Positions 1-7,057 of a DNA stretch of 14,364 nt are shown here, piece after piece. The notes beneath the pieces were generated by a model that saw only the letters and a list, made by a program, of their open reading frames with translations, was not told the origin of the DNA and searched no databases. The stretch lies in NCBI GenBank assembly GCA_045603085.1, contig JAZULL010000075.1, positions 1-14,364 on the forward strand, read 5' to 3'. A program made the translations under genes and the position numbers. Every line of letters starts with the position of its first letter. Within the stretch, counting starts at the first letter, position 1. Source of the DNA: SVQP01 sp045603085 (GTDB taxonomy: Bacteria; Bacillota; Clostridia; Oscillospirales; CAG-272).

Positions 1-639
1 CAGAGAAATGATCTCAGCATCAATCTGACCAACTCTGTGAGAAACGGTGCCTTCACCGTAGCCCATGTTCTGAGAAACGTGGTTTACAACGCCTTCTTCA
101 GCATCTCTGAGTGTCAGATCAATAGTCTTGAGCAGAGTGCCATCTTCTGCATAGATGCTTACAGCCCAGTTCTCAAGCTCATAGCCGTCAACTGCGAGCC
201 AACCGTTGTCGAAGTAAACGTAGTTAGCAGTTACGGAAGAAAGAGTTTCCTGAGCTGCATTGGTAATGGTGGTACCAATGGTCTTGTTGGTGTTTGCACC
301 TGTAAATGCTACGACGTCAGAGAAGTCGTCATTTACACAGTACATGAAGGAGTCAACGGATGCGTGCCAGTTGCTCTCAAATACCGGAGCGGGAGGGTCG
401 GTTTCGGTGTCGGAGGTATCCTCAGTGGTATCCTCGGTGGTGTCCTCAGTGGTATCCTCAGTGGTATCCTCTGTGGTGTCTTCGGTGGTGTCGTCAGTAG
501 TATCATCGGGATCGGTGCCGGGATCTACTGTGGTCTCATCGGTGGTGGGGTCATCAACTACAGGAGGCTCGGGATCGCAAGCCACGAAGAGCATAGACGC
601 TACCAGCAGAAGAGCCAGTACAGCAAGAAGCTTTTTCAT
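1..639 (-). CDS. Putative lipoprotein with acidic Thr-rich repeat linker (partial, 3' end off window)
   Basis: The frame is open for 213 codons from ATG at 639-637 to the left edge, so the C-terminus is missing. The protein starts MKKLLAVLALLL, a typical signal peptide, and has Cys21 in the context LFVAC. That resembles a lipobox, although Phe at -3 is less usual than Leu, so membrane anchoring by lipidation is likely but not certain. Residues 22-82 form a low-complexity, strongly acidic linker dominated by EDTT repeats, which should hold the rest of the protein away from the membrane. Residues from about 87 onward (FESNWHASVDSFMY...) look globular and I do not recognise the family. The ribosome binding site AAAGGAT lies about 8 bases before the ATG, and a good promoter lies upstream at 693-721. 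The gene appears to be transcribed alone. Codon use resembles that of a well-expressed gene. The function is unknown; an extracellular binding or surface protein is only a guess. Confidence 0.85.
   Translation of the reverse strand, partial: MKKLLAVLALLLVASMLFVACDPEPPVVDDPTTDETTVDPGTDPDDTTDDTTEDTTEDTTEDTTEDTTEDTTEDTSDTETDPPAPVFESNWHASVDSFMYCVNDDFSDVVAFTGANTNKTIGTTITNAAQETLSSVTANYVYFDNGWLAVDGYELENWAVSIYAEDGTLLKTIDLTLRDAEEGVVNHVSQNMGYGEGTVSHRVGQIDAEIISL
415..510 (-). repeat. 12-bp in-frame tandem repeat (EDTT linker)
   Basis: About eight 12-bp units lie in tandem, each a variant of GGTATCCTCAGT on the plus strand. Read on the minus strand, each encodes four residues of the type EDTT or DDTT. 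Most units differ only at third codon positions (GGTATC versus GGTGTC), so the protein repeat is better preserved than the DNA. A change in copy number would be in frame and would alter only linker length. Confidence 0.9.
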
Positions 640-692
640 GATGTTTTTATCCTTTCATGATAATTTTGATGTCCTATGAAATAGGTACATAT

Positions 693-721
693 ATCATAGC
701 ACAAAGGGGTTATAAATGCAA
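693..721 (-). promoter_or_regulatory. Sigma-A-type promoter of the lipoprotein gene
   Basis: On the minus strand there is a -35 box TTGCAT (721-716), a 17-base spacer and a -10 box TATGAT (698-693). A TGC just before the -10 makes it an extended -10. Transcription should start near 686, giving a leader of about 47 bases. A short inverted repeat (CCTAT/ATAGG, 673-685) lies right at the expected start. Confidence 0.75.
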
Positions 722-809
722 CCGAAAATATGAAAGATTTTTTTATAAATGTGCAAAATCGTCGGAATACACAATATTGTCAGAATATAATTGTGCAATA
801 ATACCATAT

Positions 810-850
810 AAAAAACAGCTGCCCCAAATCCGTCGGACAGCTGTTTTTTT
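810..850 (-). terminator. Intrinsic terminator downstream of glutamine synthetase III
   Basis: An inverted repeat pairs AAAAAACAGCTG (810-821) with CAGCTGTTTTTT (838-849), around a loop of about 16 bases that includes CCCC. On the minus strand the stem is followed by a run of Ts, as expected for a Rho-independent terminator 24 bases after the stop codon of the glnN gene. The flanking A and T runs would let it work on the plus strand too, but no plus-strand gene precedes it. Confidence 0.85.
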
Positions 851-873
851 GCAATATAATAATGTAACCGAAA

Positions 874-2958
874 TTACTGTCTGTATGTCATCTCGCCGTA
901 GGTCGGCACGGGCCAGAGCGCGGACGGCATAAGTGTTTCCATAGCGTCCACGGGAGCGCGGAGCGCCTGCATGGCGGGCACGACCTTATCGCAGAAGACG
1001 CGCGCGGCGGACAGATGGTCGGGCTGTGCCATTGCCTCGGCATCGGCGCGCTTGAGAGACTCCAGCGCGGCATACGCCTGCTCGTTGTAGGCGGACAGCC
1101 TTGAGAGCAGATCCTTTTCCACGCCGATCGATCCAACGCCCAAGATCTCGCGCTTTTCCCTTGCGGTGGTTGCCAGACGGCACATATATTCCTCGGTGGC
1201 GGGGATATACTCTCTGGACGCCATGACGATCATGGTCTGCGCCTCGATGTTGATGATCTTGGCGTAGTTTTCCAGCAGAATATCCTGACGCGACTGCAGC
1301 TCCGTGGTGCTCATGACGCCGAATTTTTCAAACAGCTCGACGTTTTCGGGGTCGGTCATGTGGGGGTAAACGTCCACGGAACGCTTATAATTGCAAAGTC
1401 CGCGACGCTCGGCCTCCTCTTCCCACTCCTTTGAATATCCGTTTCCGGCAAACAGAATACGCTCGTGCTTGCTGAACACCTCGCACAGCAGCTCCTGCAG
1501 CGCGGCATCAAAGTCCTCGGCCGCTTCAAGACGGTCTGCGTACTCGCAAAAGCTCTTTGCCACGGCAGTATTGAGCACGATATTGGGCATGGCGATATTT
1601 TGAGCCGCACCCGGCATACGGAACTCAAATTTCTTGCCGGTAAAAGCGAAGGGAGAGGTACGGTTGCGGTCGGTGGTGTCCTTGCGGATGGCGGGAATGG
1701 ACGGAATACCGAGATCCAGCGTAGCCCTGCCCTTTCCCGAATATGTTTCTCCGTGGATCATGGAGCGGATGACCTGCTCCAGCTCCTCGCCCACGAAAAT
1801 GGAAATAATGGCAGGGGGTGCTTCGGCGACACCCAGACGGGTATCGTTGCCCGCGGTGGCGATGGAAAGGCGCAAAAGTCCCTGATAATCGTCCACAGCT
1901 TGGATCACAGCCGCCAGAATCAGCAAAAACAGCTTATTTTCGCCGGGTTTTTTGCCGGGATCGGTCAGATTCTTGCCCTGATCGGTGGCAAGTGCCCAGT
2001 TATTGTGCTTGCCCGAGCCGCTGACGCCCTGGTAGGGCTTCTCGTGCAAGAGACAAACCAGTCCGTGACGCTCGGCGACCTTTTTCATGTACTCCATAGT
2101 CAGCATATTCTGGTCGACAGCCACGTTTGCGGTGGTGTAGATGGGGGCGAGCTCGTGCTGAGAGGGGGCGGCCTCGTTGTGCTTGGTCTTGGCGTTGATG
2201 CCAAGTGCCCACAGCTCTCGGTCAAGCTCGGCCATGAATGCCGAAACCTTGGTTTTCAAAGGGCCGAAGTAGTGATCCTCCATCTCCTGACCCTTGGGAG
2301 CGGGTGCGCCGTACAGTGATCTGCCGCAATAGGAAGGGTCTTTACGGCGGTCAAAATAGTCTTTATTTACAAGGAAATATTCCTGCTCTGCACCCACGGT
2401 GGGGGACACGCGTGTGGTCACGTTGTCGCCAAACAGTCGCAGAATACGAAGCGACTGGGTATTCAGCGCATCCATGGAGCGCAAGAGGGGCGTTTGGGTG
2501 TCCAACGCCTCGCCGGTATAGGAGCAGAAGGCGGTGGGGATATACAGCGTGCCATCCTTGACGAATGCGTAGGATGCGGGATCCCAGGCGGTATAGCCTC
2601 TGGCCTCAAAGGTGGCGCGCAGGCCGCCCGAGGGGAACGAAGAGGCGTCGCTCTCGCCCTTGATCAGCTCCTTGCCCGGGAATTCCATAATAACCTTATC
2701 ACCCAAGGGGGAGATAAAGGCGTCATGCTTCTCGGCGGTGACGCCCGAGAGCGGCTGGAACCAATGGGTAAAGTGGGTCGCGCCCTTTTCAATTGCCCAG
2801 TCCTTCATGGCAGAGGCGACCGTGCCTGCAATGGCGGGGTCAATGACACCGCCCGTGGCGATGGTCTTGGTCAGGGATTTATAGACGTCTTTGGGGAGTT
2901 TTTGGCGCATCACGTCGTCGTTAAAGACGCGCGAGCCGTAAAGTTCGGGTACGTTCAT
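874..2958 (-). CDS. glnN: Glutamine synthetase type III (GSIII)
   Basis: This 694-residue enzyme makes glutamine from glutamate, ammonia and ATP in the cytoplasm. Its length fits the large GSIII family (about 700 residues) rather than GSI or GSII (about 350-470). Visible catalytic-core motifs are GAEQEYFLV (about 189-197), KHNEAAPSQHELAP (259-272) and GVSGSGKHNNWAL (311-323), which carry the metal- and glutamate-binding residues. The C-terminal third is the helical extension typical of GSIII. I chose ATG at 2958 because AAAGGAT lies a proper distance upstream and the protein then begins MNVPELYGS. A GTG at 3030 would add 24 residues and cannot be fully excluded. The gene lies 79 bases after rarA and ends in a terminator, so it is probably the last gene of that transcript, unless the hairpin in the gap separates it. 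Confidence 0.95.
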   Translation of the reverse strand: MNVPELYGSRVFNDDVMRQKLPKDVYKSLTKTIATGGVIDPAIAGTVASAMKDWAIEKGATHFTHWFQPLSGVTAEKHDAFISPLGDKVIMEFPGKELIKGESDASSFPSGGLRATFEARGYTAWDPASYAFVKDGTLYIPTAFCSYTGEALDTQTPLLRSMDALNTQSLRILRLFGDNVTTRVSPTVGAEQEYFLVNKDYFDRRKDPSYCGRSLYGAPAPKGQEMEDHYFGPLKTKVSAFMAELDRELWALGINAKTKHNEAAPSQHELAPIYTTANVAVDQNMLTMEYMKKVAERHGLVCLLHEKPYQGVSGSGKHNNWALATDQGKNLTDPGKKPGENKLFLLILAAVIQAVDDYQGLLRLSIATAGNDTRLGVAEAPPAIISIFVGEELEQVIRSMIHGETYSGKGRATLDLGIPSIPAIRKDTTDRNRTSPFAFTGKKFEFRMPGAAQNIAMPNIVLNTAVAKSFCEYADRLEAAEDFDAALQELLCEVFSKHERILFAGNGYSKEWEEEAERRGLCNYKRSVDVYPHMTDPENVELFEKFGVMSTTELQSRQDILLENYAKIINIEAQTMIVMASREYIPATEEYMCRLATTAREKREILGVGSIGVEKDLLSRLSAYNEQAYAALESLKRADAEAMAQPDHLSAARVFCDKVVPAMQALRAPVDAMETLMPSALWPVPTYGEMTYRQ

Positions 2959-2965
2959 AGTCTTA

Positions 2966-2990
2966 ATCCTTTGTTTTTGCTTAACAGGAT
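2966..2990 (-). promoter_or_regulatory. Possible hairpin hiding the glnN ribosome binding site
   Basis: On the minus-strand RNA, AUCCUGUU (2990-2983) can pair with AAC..AGGAU (2975-2966) with a two-base bulge. This would cover the AAAGGAT ribosome binding site of glnN. The stem is only 5+3 pairs, so it may be weak or accidental. Confidence 0.3.
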
Positions 2991-3002
2991 GAAAGTTTTG
3001 GT

Positions 3003-3022
3003 CGAGCTTTTTCAAAAGCTCG
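3003..3022 (-). other. Perfect 9-bp hairpin between rarA and glnN
   Basis: CGAGCTTTT (3003-3011) is followed by a 2-base centre and AAAAGCTCG (3014-3022). It begins 16 bases after the rarA stop codon. No T run follows on the minus strand, so it is not a standard intrinsic terminator. It could be a processing site, a mRNA 3'-end stabiliser, or part of an attenuator for glnN. Confidence 0.55.
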
Positions 3023-3037
3023 CGGATCACGGGCGGA

Positions 3038-4255
3038 TCAGCTCCCCTTGATTTTCTTCCAATACTCGGCCGCGGCCTGCTCGGTCTTGTTTTCGGCCGG
3101 GTGGTAGTATTTCTTATCCTTCAGATCGTTGGGCAGATACTGCTGCTTGACGTAATGGTTCGGAAAATCGTGCGGGTACTGATACCCTCTGTTCAAGGGA
3201 CTTTGCAAATGCTCGGGAATATCCGTGCCCTTGCCTGCCCTGACGTCCTCAAGCGCCGCGTCCAGCGCCAGATGCGTGGCGTTGGATTTGGGTGAGGTAG
3301 CCAGAATAATGGCCGCGTTTCCCAAGGGAATTCGCGCTTCGGGCATACCAAGCTCCTTGGCAGACTCACAGCAGGCGCGCGTAATCACCGCTGCCATGGG
3401 GTAAGCCGCGCCGATATCCTCGTTTGCGATCACCTGCAGGCGTCTGCAAACAGAAATCAGCTCGCCCGATTCCAGCAATTTGGCCGTATAAAAGGCCGCC
3501 GCGTCGGGATCAGACCCGCGGATCGACTTTTGCAGGCAGGAAAGAAGGTCGTAATGCGCGTCGTCACCGTAATTTCCGATGCCGCTTTTAAAAGCATCGG
3601 CATGCTCACGCAAAATTTCGCCGTCGGATGAGAAAAATGCGTTCTCAAACAGGCCAATGGCGCGTCTGACGTCACCACCCGCCGCCTTTGCGATATAGCA
3701 AAGCAGCTCGTCCGAGGCGGTTTTATTCGTGCCGTGCTCCTCATTGAGATAATCCAGAGCACGTCTGAGCATAATTGCGCCGCTTTGGGGCGGTACGGGC
3801 TTGAATTCAAACAGCGAAGAGCGCGAAATGATGGCGTTATACACGTAAAAATGGGGATTTTCGGTGGTGGAGGCGATCAGCGTAATTCTGCCGTCCTCCA
3901 TATATTCCAGCAAGGTCTGCTGTTGCTTTCTGTTAAAATACTGGATCTCGTCCAGGTAAAGGAGAATACCGCCCGCACCGAAAACGTTGCTCGTCTCGGC
4001 AATGATGTCCTTGATATCCTGCGTGGACGCGTGGGTGGCGTTGAGCTTGCGGAACTGCATGCCGGATGCGGCCGCAATGGCCGATGCCGCGGTGGTCTTA
4101 CCCGTGCCGGGAGGGCCGAAAAAGATCATATTCGTGATCCTTCCCCCTGCCAGCATACGGCGCACCACGCCGCGTGGCCCGAACAGATGCTCCTGCCCGA
4201 CGATATCATCCAGTGTTTTGGGGCGGAGAATGTCCGCCAGTTGCATATTTTTCAT
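3038..4255 (-). CDS. rarA: Replication-associated recombination protein A (AAA+ ATPase RarA/MgsA)
   Basis: This 405-residue protein is a clamp-loader-like AAA+ ATPase that acts at stalled replication forks. Visible motifs are Walker A GPPGTGKT (47-54), Walker B LLYLDEI (98-104), the sensor-1 segment ASTTENP (128-134), a likely arginine finger in SRSSLF (144-149) and the family's C-terminal signature YQYPHDFPNHYVKQQYLP (358-375). Its length is slightly below the usual 420-450. The Walker B region reads LDEIQYFNRKQQ where many family members have IDEIHRFNKAQQ, which is a mild variation. ATG 4255 is preferred because GGAAG lies 8 bases upstream; in-frame codons further upstream would run into the preceding gene. 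It starts 16 bases after the amidotransferase stop, so the two are almost certainly co-transcribed. In Escherichia coli rarA also lies next to serS, which is 1.5 kb away here. Confidence 0.95.
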   Translation of the reverse strand: MKNMQLADILRPKTLDDIVGQEHLFGPRGVVRRMLAGGRITNMIFFGPPGTGKTTAASAIAAASGMQFRKLNATHASTQDIKDIIAETSNVFGAGGILLYLDEIQYFNRKQQQTLLEYMEDGRITLIASTTENPHFYVYNAIISRSSLFEFKPVPPQSGAIMLRRALDYLNEEHGTNKTASDELLCYIAKAAGGDVRRAIGLFENAFFSSDGEILREHADAFKSGIGNYGDDAHYDLLSCLQKSIRGSDPDAAAFYTAKLLESGELISVCRRLQVIANEDIGAAYPMAAVITRACCESAKELGMPEARIPLGNAAIILATSPKSNATHLALDAALEDVRAGKGTDIPEHLQSPLNRGYQYPHDFPNHYVKQQYLPNDLKDKKYYHPAENKTEQAAAEYWKKIKGS

Positions 4256-4271
4256 GATATTTTCTTCCAAG

Positions 4272-4958
4272 TCAAGCGTTTTTGCAGGCATTGACAAATG
4301 CTTTGAATACCTTTTGCATGGCGACGTCATCCCTACGGTAGATCTCGGGATGCCACTGTACGCCCAGACAGAAGGGGTGAGAGGGCATGTGCGCGGCCTC
4401 AATATAGCCGTCTGCACTCTGCGCATCCGCTACCAGCGTGGGAGCTAAATCCCTGATATTCTGATGGTGAAAGGTGTTGGTCATGATCTCGCTCTCGCCC
4501 GTCAGCGAAAACAGCATGGAATCCTTGTAAATCAAGGTCCTCTGGCCTCTGTTCTCACCCGGCTCGGCCTGTCTGTGACCCTCAATGTGCTGGTACAGCG
4601 TGCCGCCCTCGACGACGTTAAGCAGCTGAATTCCGCGGCATATACCCAAAATGGGCTTGTTCGTGGCCTTGACGTGAGGGTAAAACGCCAATTCGAATGC
4701 ATCACGGTCGGCACTGACCTCGACAGAATCAAATTTGATCTCTTCCCCGTAATGCCTCGGGTCGATATCCACGCCGCCTGCGAACAAAATGCCGTCAAAT
4801 ATCTCTGCATACTCAGAAAGCTTGTGCTCGTCCTGCGTATAGGCCAGCAAAACGCCGACACCGCCCGCTTCCCAGACGGCATTGAGGTAATGGGGGCTCA
4901 TATCGATCTTGCCGTGCTCGTTTGTGGTGCCGGCAATGCCAATGATAGGTCTTTTCAC
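4272..4958 (-). CDS. Class I glutamine amidotransferase, peptidase C26 / gamma-glutamyl hydrolase (PuuD-like)
   Basis: This 228-residue protein belongs to the C26 family, which cleaves gamma-glutamyl bonds (for example gamma-glutamyl-GABA). It has FAGGVDIDP (59-67), the nucleophile elbow GICRGIQLLN with Cys107, the family segment NTFHHQNI (162-169) and the end of the triad GVQWHPE with His203 and Glu205. The catalytic set is complete. The start is GTG at 4958 with GGGAGG five bases upstream. The gene sits 17 bases after the membrane-protein gene and 16 bases before rarA. No polyamine or GABA genes lie nearby, so the true substrate is unknown, and its place beside a repair ATPase is not explained by the PuuD role. 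The family is clear but the exact function is not, so I give no symbol. Confidence 0.9.
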   Translation of the reverse strand: MKRPIIGIAGTTNEHGKIDMSPHYLNAVWEAGGVGVLLAYTQDEHKLSEYAEIFDGILFAGGVDIDPRHYGEEIKFDSVEVSADRDAFELAFYPHVKATNKPILGICRGIQLLNVVEGGTLYQHIEGHRQAEPGENRGQRTLIYKDSMLFSLTGESEIMTNTFHHQNIRDLAPTLVADAQSADGYIEAAHMPSHPFCLGVQWHPEIYRRDDVAMQKVFKAFVNACKNA

Positions 4959-4975
4959 GTTTACCTCCCTGCAAA

Positions 4976-5674
4976 TTATCGTGCTCCCGGCATCATCATA
5001 CCGATAAAATTGTCCAGCAGCTGCAGGACCTCGGGTAGCATAAAGATGATGAATGCCGCTAACAAAACGGCGATGCCTGCCACGATCAGCACCGATACAA
5101 GACCCGAGCCGCGCTTTTCGTAACGGACGTCGGCGGCGTAGGATTCGTTTTTGGGAATGTAAAACGTGTCGGTTTCGTAGTTGATCCGATAGGCAAAGCT
5201 CTTGAATTTGGGTGCTCCGGGCTGCGCATTTTGCTCGTATTCCTCGCGTTTTTTGGCAATTTCGGCGTCATAGGCTTCTTTTTGCACGCATTTTACCACC
5301 TTGGAGAGTGATCCTGAGCGTAAAGCGCCGCGCACGGCGGCATTTTTGAGATACCCGAGCTCGGCAAGCGTCTTGGCGGCCTCGGGGGTATAGCACTCCT
5401 CGGACAGAATCTTTCTGACAAACTCGCCAAGTCCGCGCTTTTCATACACGGCAAGAACGGCCGCTATGACCATCCCAAGACAAAGCGCAACGATTGCCCA
5501 GGAAAGGTTGATCAGGCCTCCGTTCTGGCCGGAAAAGCCGAGATTTTCATATTGACCGAGGTCGAGCGTGAAATACTTTTCGGACAAATAGTCCCAAAGC
5601 TCCTTGATCAGCGAGGGTTCCGCGGAGGCGTCATTGCTCAGATTGGTAAGGATCGACGTAAATAATCCGGACAT
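4976..5674 (-). CDS. Hypothetical membrane protein with two transmembrane helices
   Basis: This is a 232-residue protein I do not recognise. A first hydrophobic segment (about 53-76, ending in AAVLAVYEKR) and a second (about 191-214, SGLVSVLIVAGIAVLL...) flank a charged middle region of about 115 residues. The middle contains an alpha-helical, helix-turn-helix-like stretch (AAKTLAELGYLKNAAVRGAL, about 99-118) and a KKREEYEQN segment. A short amphipathic tail follows the second helix. There is no cleavable signal peptide. The likely topology is both ends out with the charged loop in the cytoplasm, but this is inferred only. The ribosome binding site AAAGGAGG, 6 bases before the ATG, is ideal. 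It is the first gene of the group that includes the amidotransferase and rarA, and lies directly behind the two LexA-like boxes, so it is a candidate SOS-induced membrane protein. Confidence 0.85.
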   Translation of the reverse strand: MSGLFTSILTNLSNDASAEPSLIKELWDYLSEKYFTLDLGQYENLGFSGQNGGLINLSWAIVALCLGMVIAAVLAVYEKRGLGEFVRKILSEECYTPEAAKTLAELGYLKNAAVRGALRSGSLSKVVKCVQKEAYDAEIAKKREEYEQNAQPGAPKFKSFAYRINYETDTFYIPKNESYAADVRYEKRGSGLVSVLIVAGIAVLLAAFIIFMLPEVLQLLDNFIGMMMPGAR

Positions 5675-5704
5675 TGAAGTCCTCCTTTCTGTGTGTCTAA
5701 GATA

Positions 5705-5736
5705 GAACAGATGTTCTTATAATAGAACATCTGTTC
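5705..5736 (-). promoter_or_regulatory. Two LexA/DinR-like SOS boxes in inverted arrangement
   Basis: GAACAGATGTTC (5705-5716) and GAACATCTGTTC (5725-5736) each fit the Gram-positive LexA core GAAC-N4-GTTC. The second is the exact reverse complement of the first, so both match the Bacillus core GAACRNRYGTTC on one strand. Their centres are 20 bp apart, about two helical turns, which would put two LexA dimers on one face. The 8 bases between contain a possible minus-strand -10 box, TATTAT (5724-5719), though I see no convincing -35. The sites lie 31 bases upstream of the membrane-protein start and 20 bases after the serS stop. The 13-bp stem could also form an RNA hairpin, but no T run follows. 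Confidence 0.65.
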
Positions 5737-5755
5737 CTTGATTTTATGGGAAAGA

Positions 5756-7036
5756 TCAGCGGATAACGTCCAGGCCGATGTACTTGCGCAGGCAATCCGG
5801 CACGTTTACAGAGCCGTCGGCGTTCTGGTTCTGCTCAACCAGCGCAGGGAAAATACGGCTGGTAGCAAGACCCGAGCCGTTGAGCGTGTGCAGATACTCG
5901 ATCTTGCCGTCTGCTCTCTTGACTCTCATCATACCTCTGCGCGCCTGGTAGTCACGGGCGTTGGATACGGAGGAGACCTCCTTGTAGCCGTTCATGGAAG
6001 GAATGTTGATCTCGATATCATAGGTTCTTGCCATGGATGCGGAGCAGTCCTCTGCCGCTAACTTGACGGTTCTGAAGTGGAAGCCAAGACCCTTGACAAG
6101 GTTCTCTGCGTTGGCAACCAGCTCGTCAAATGCCTCGTCGCTCTTTTCGGGCAACGTGTACTGTACCATTTCCACCTTGTTGAACTGGTGGCCGCGTACC
6201 ATACCGCGCTCATCGGCTCTGTAGGAACCGGCCTCGCGGCGGAAGCAGGGGGTGTAGGAGATGTACTTGCGGGGCAGGTCTGCCTCGGTCAGAATTTCGT
6301 CACGGTGCAAGGAAACCAGCGCGGTTTCTGCGGTGGGGAGCATGAAGCGGCGACGCTCGTCGTCATCCTGCTGCTCCAGCCAGTAAACCTCGTCCTTGAA
6401 CTTGGGGAACTGACCTGCGGTTTGTCCGCATTCGTAGCCCAGCATGTGAGGAACCAGCATCAGCTCATAGCCATTGCCGAGGTGGAAATCAATAAAATAG
6501 TTGAGAAGTGCCCACTCAAGACGTGCGCCAACGCCGGAATAGATCCAGAAGCCGGATCCGGACAGCTTGGTGCCGCGCTTATAGTCGATCAGGCCCAGGT
6601 CGGTACACAGATCAACGTGGTTCTTGGGCTCAAAATCAAAGCTTCTGGGCTCTCCGTAGTAACGAAGAGGCTGGTTGTTCTCCTTGCCGCCGGGCAACAG
6701 ATCCTCATCGGGCAGGTTGGGCAGGCAAAGCAGAAGACCCTGATACTGTACCTCGACAGTCTTCTTTCTCTCGTCGATTTCCTTGACGCGTGCGCCCATT
6801 TCCTTCATCTGTGCGAAAATCGGTGCTACGTCAGCACCCTGCTTCTTGAGCTGGGGAATCTGCTTGTTGATTTTGTTCTGCTCAGCCTTGATAGTCTCGC
6901 CCTCTACGATCAGAGCGCGTCTTTCGGTGTCAAGTGCCAGAATCTGTTCGATTTCCTGTCTTGCGTCTTTGCCCTTCTTGGCAAGTCTGGCAATGACCTC
7001 TTCGGGGTTATTTTTAATGTAATTGATATCGATCAT
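5756..7036 (-). CDS. serS: Seryl-tRNA synthetase
   Basis: This 426-residue class II synthetase charges tRNA-Ser in the cytoplasm. The N-terminal domain (about 1-105) is the two-helix coiled-coil arm that grips the tRNA. The serine pocket motif TAE is at 235-237, motif 2 with FRREAGS at 265-271 and HQF at 283-285, and motif 3 with NGSGLATSR at 386-394. The conserved motif 3 arginine is present, though the following residues (IFPALVEQNQ) differ from the common pattern TLVAILENYQ. Length is normal. The ATG at 7036 has GGAG about 10 bases upstream. The gene starts 21 bases after the spo0J stop, so it should be read from the soj promoter. No T-box leader, common before serS in Firmicutes, fits in this gap. 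Confidence 0.97.
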   Translation of the reverse strand: MIDINYIKNNPEEVIARLAKKGKDARQEIEQILALDTERRALIVEGETIKAEQNKINKQIPQLKKQGADVAPIFAQMKEMGARVKEIDERKKTVEVQYQGLLLCLPNLPDEDLLPGGKENNQPLRYYGEPRSFDFEPKNHVDLCTDLGLIDYKRGTKLSGSGFWIYSGVGARLEWALLNYFIDFHLGNGYELMLVPHMLGYECGQTAGQFPKFKDEVYWLEQQDDDERRRFMLPTAETALVSLHRDEILTEADLPRKYISYTPCFRREAGSYRADERGMVRGHQFNKVEMVQYTLPEKSDEAFDELVANAENLVKGLGFHFRTVKLAAEDCSASMARTYDIEINIPSMNGYKEVSSVSNARDYQARRGMMRVKRADGKIEYLHTLNGSGLATSRIFPALVEQNQNADGSVNVPDCLRKYIGLDVIR

Positions 7037-7057
7037 GATATATTTCTCCGTAATTTA

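Noticed and set aside
37..660. Open frame on the plus strand over the lipoprotein gene, with Gly/Val/Ile-rich repeats
   Set aside because: It is the complement of the EDTT repeat. The minus strand has a signal peptide, promoter and ribosome binding site; this strand has none.
2959..3030. GTG start at 3030 adding 24 residues to glutamine synthetase III
   Set aside because: The ATG at 2958 has a well-placed ribosome binding site, and the extra segment is encoded by a perfect hairpin, which suits a non-coding gap better.
5705..5736. Inverted repeat as an intrinsic terminator of serS
   Set aside because: The 13-bp stem is AT-rich and is followed by TATC rather than a T run, while each half is itself a LexA-type palindrome.
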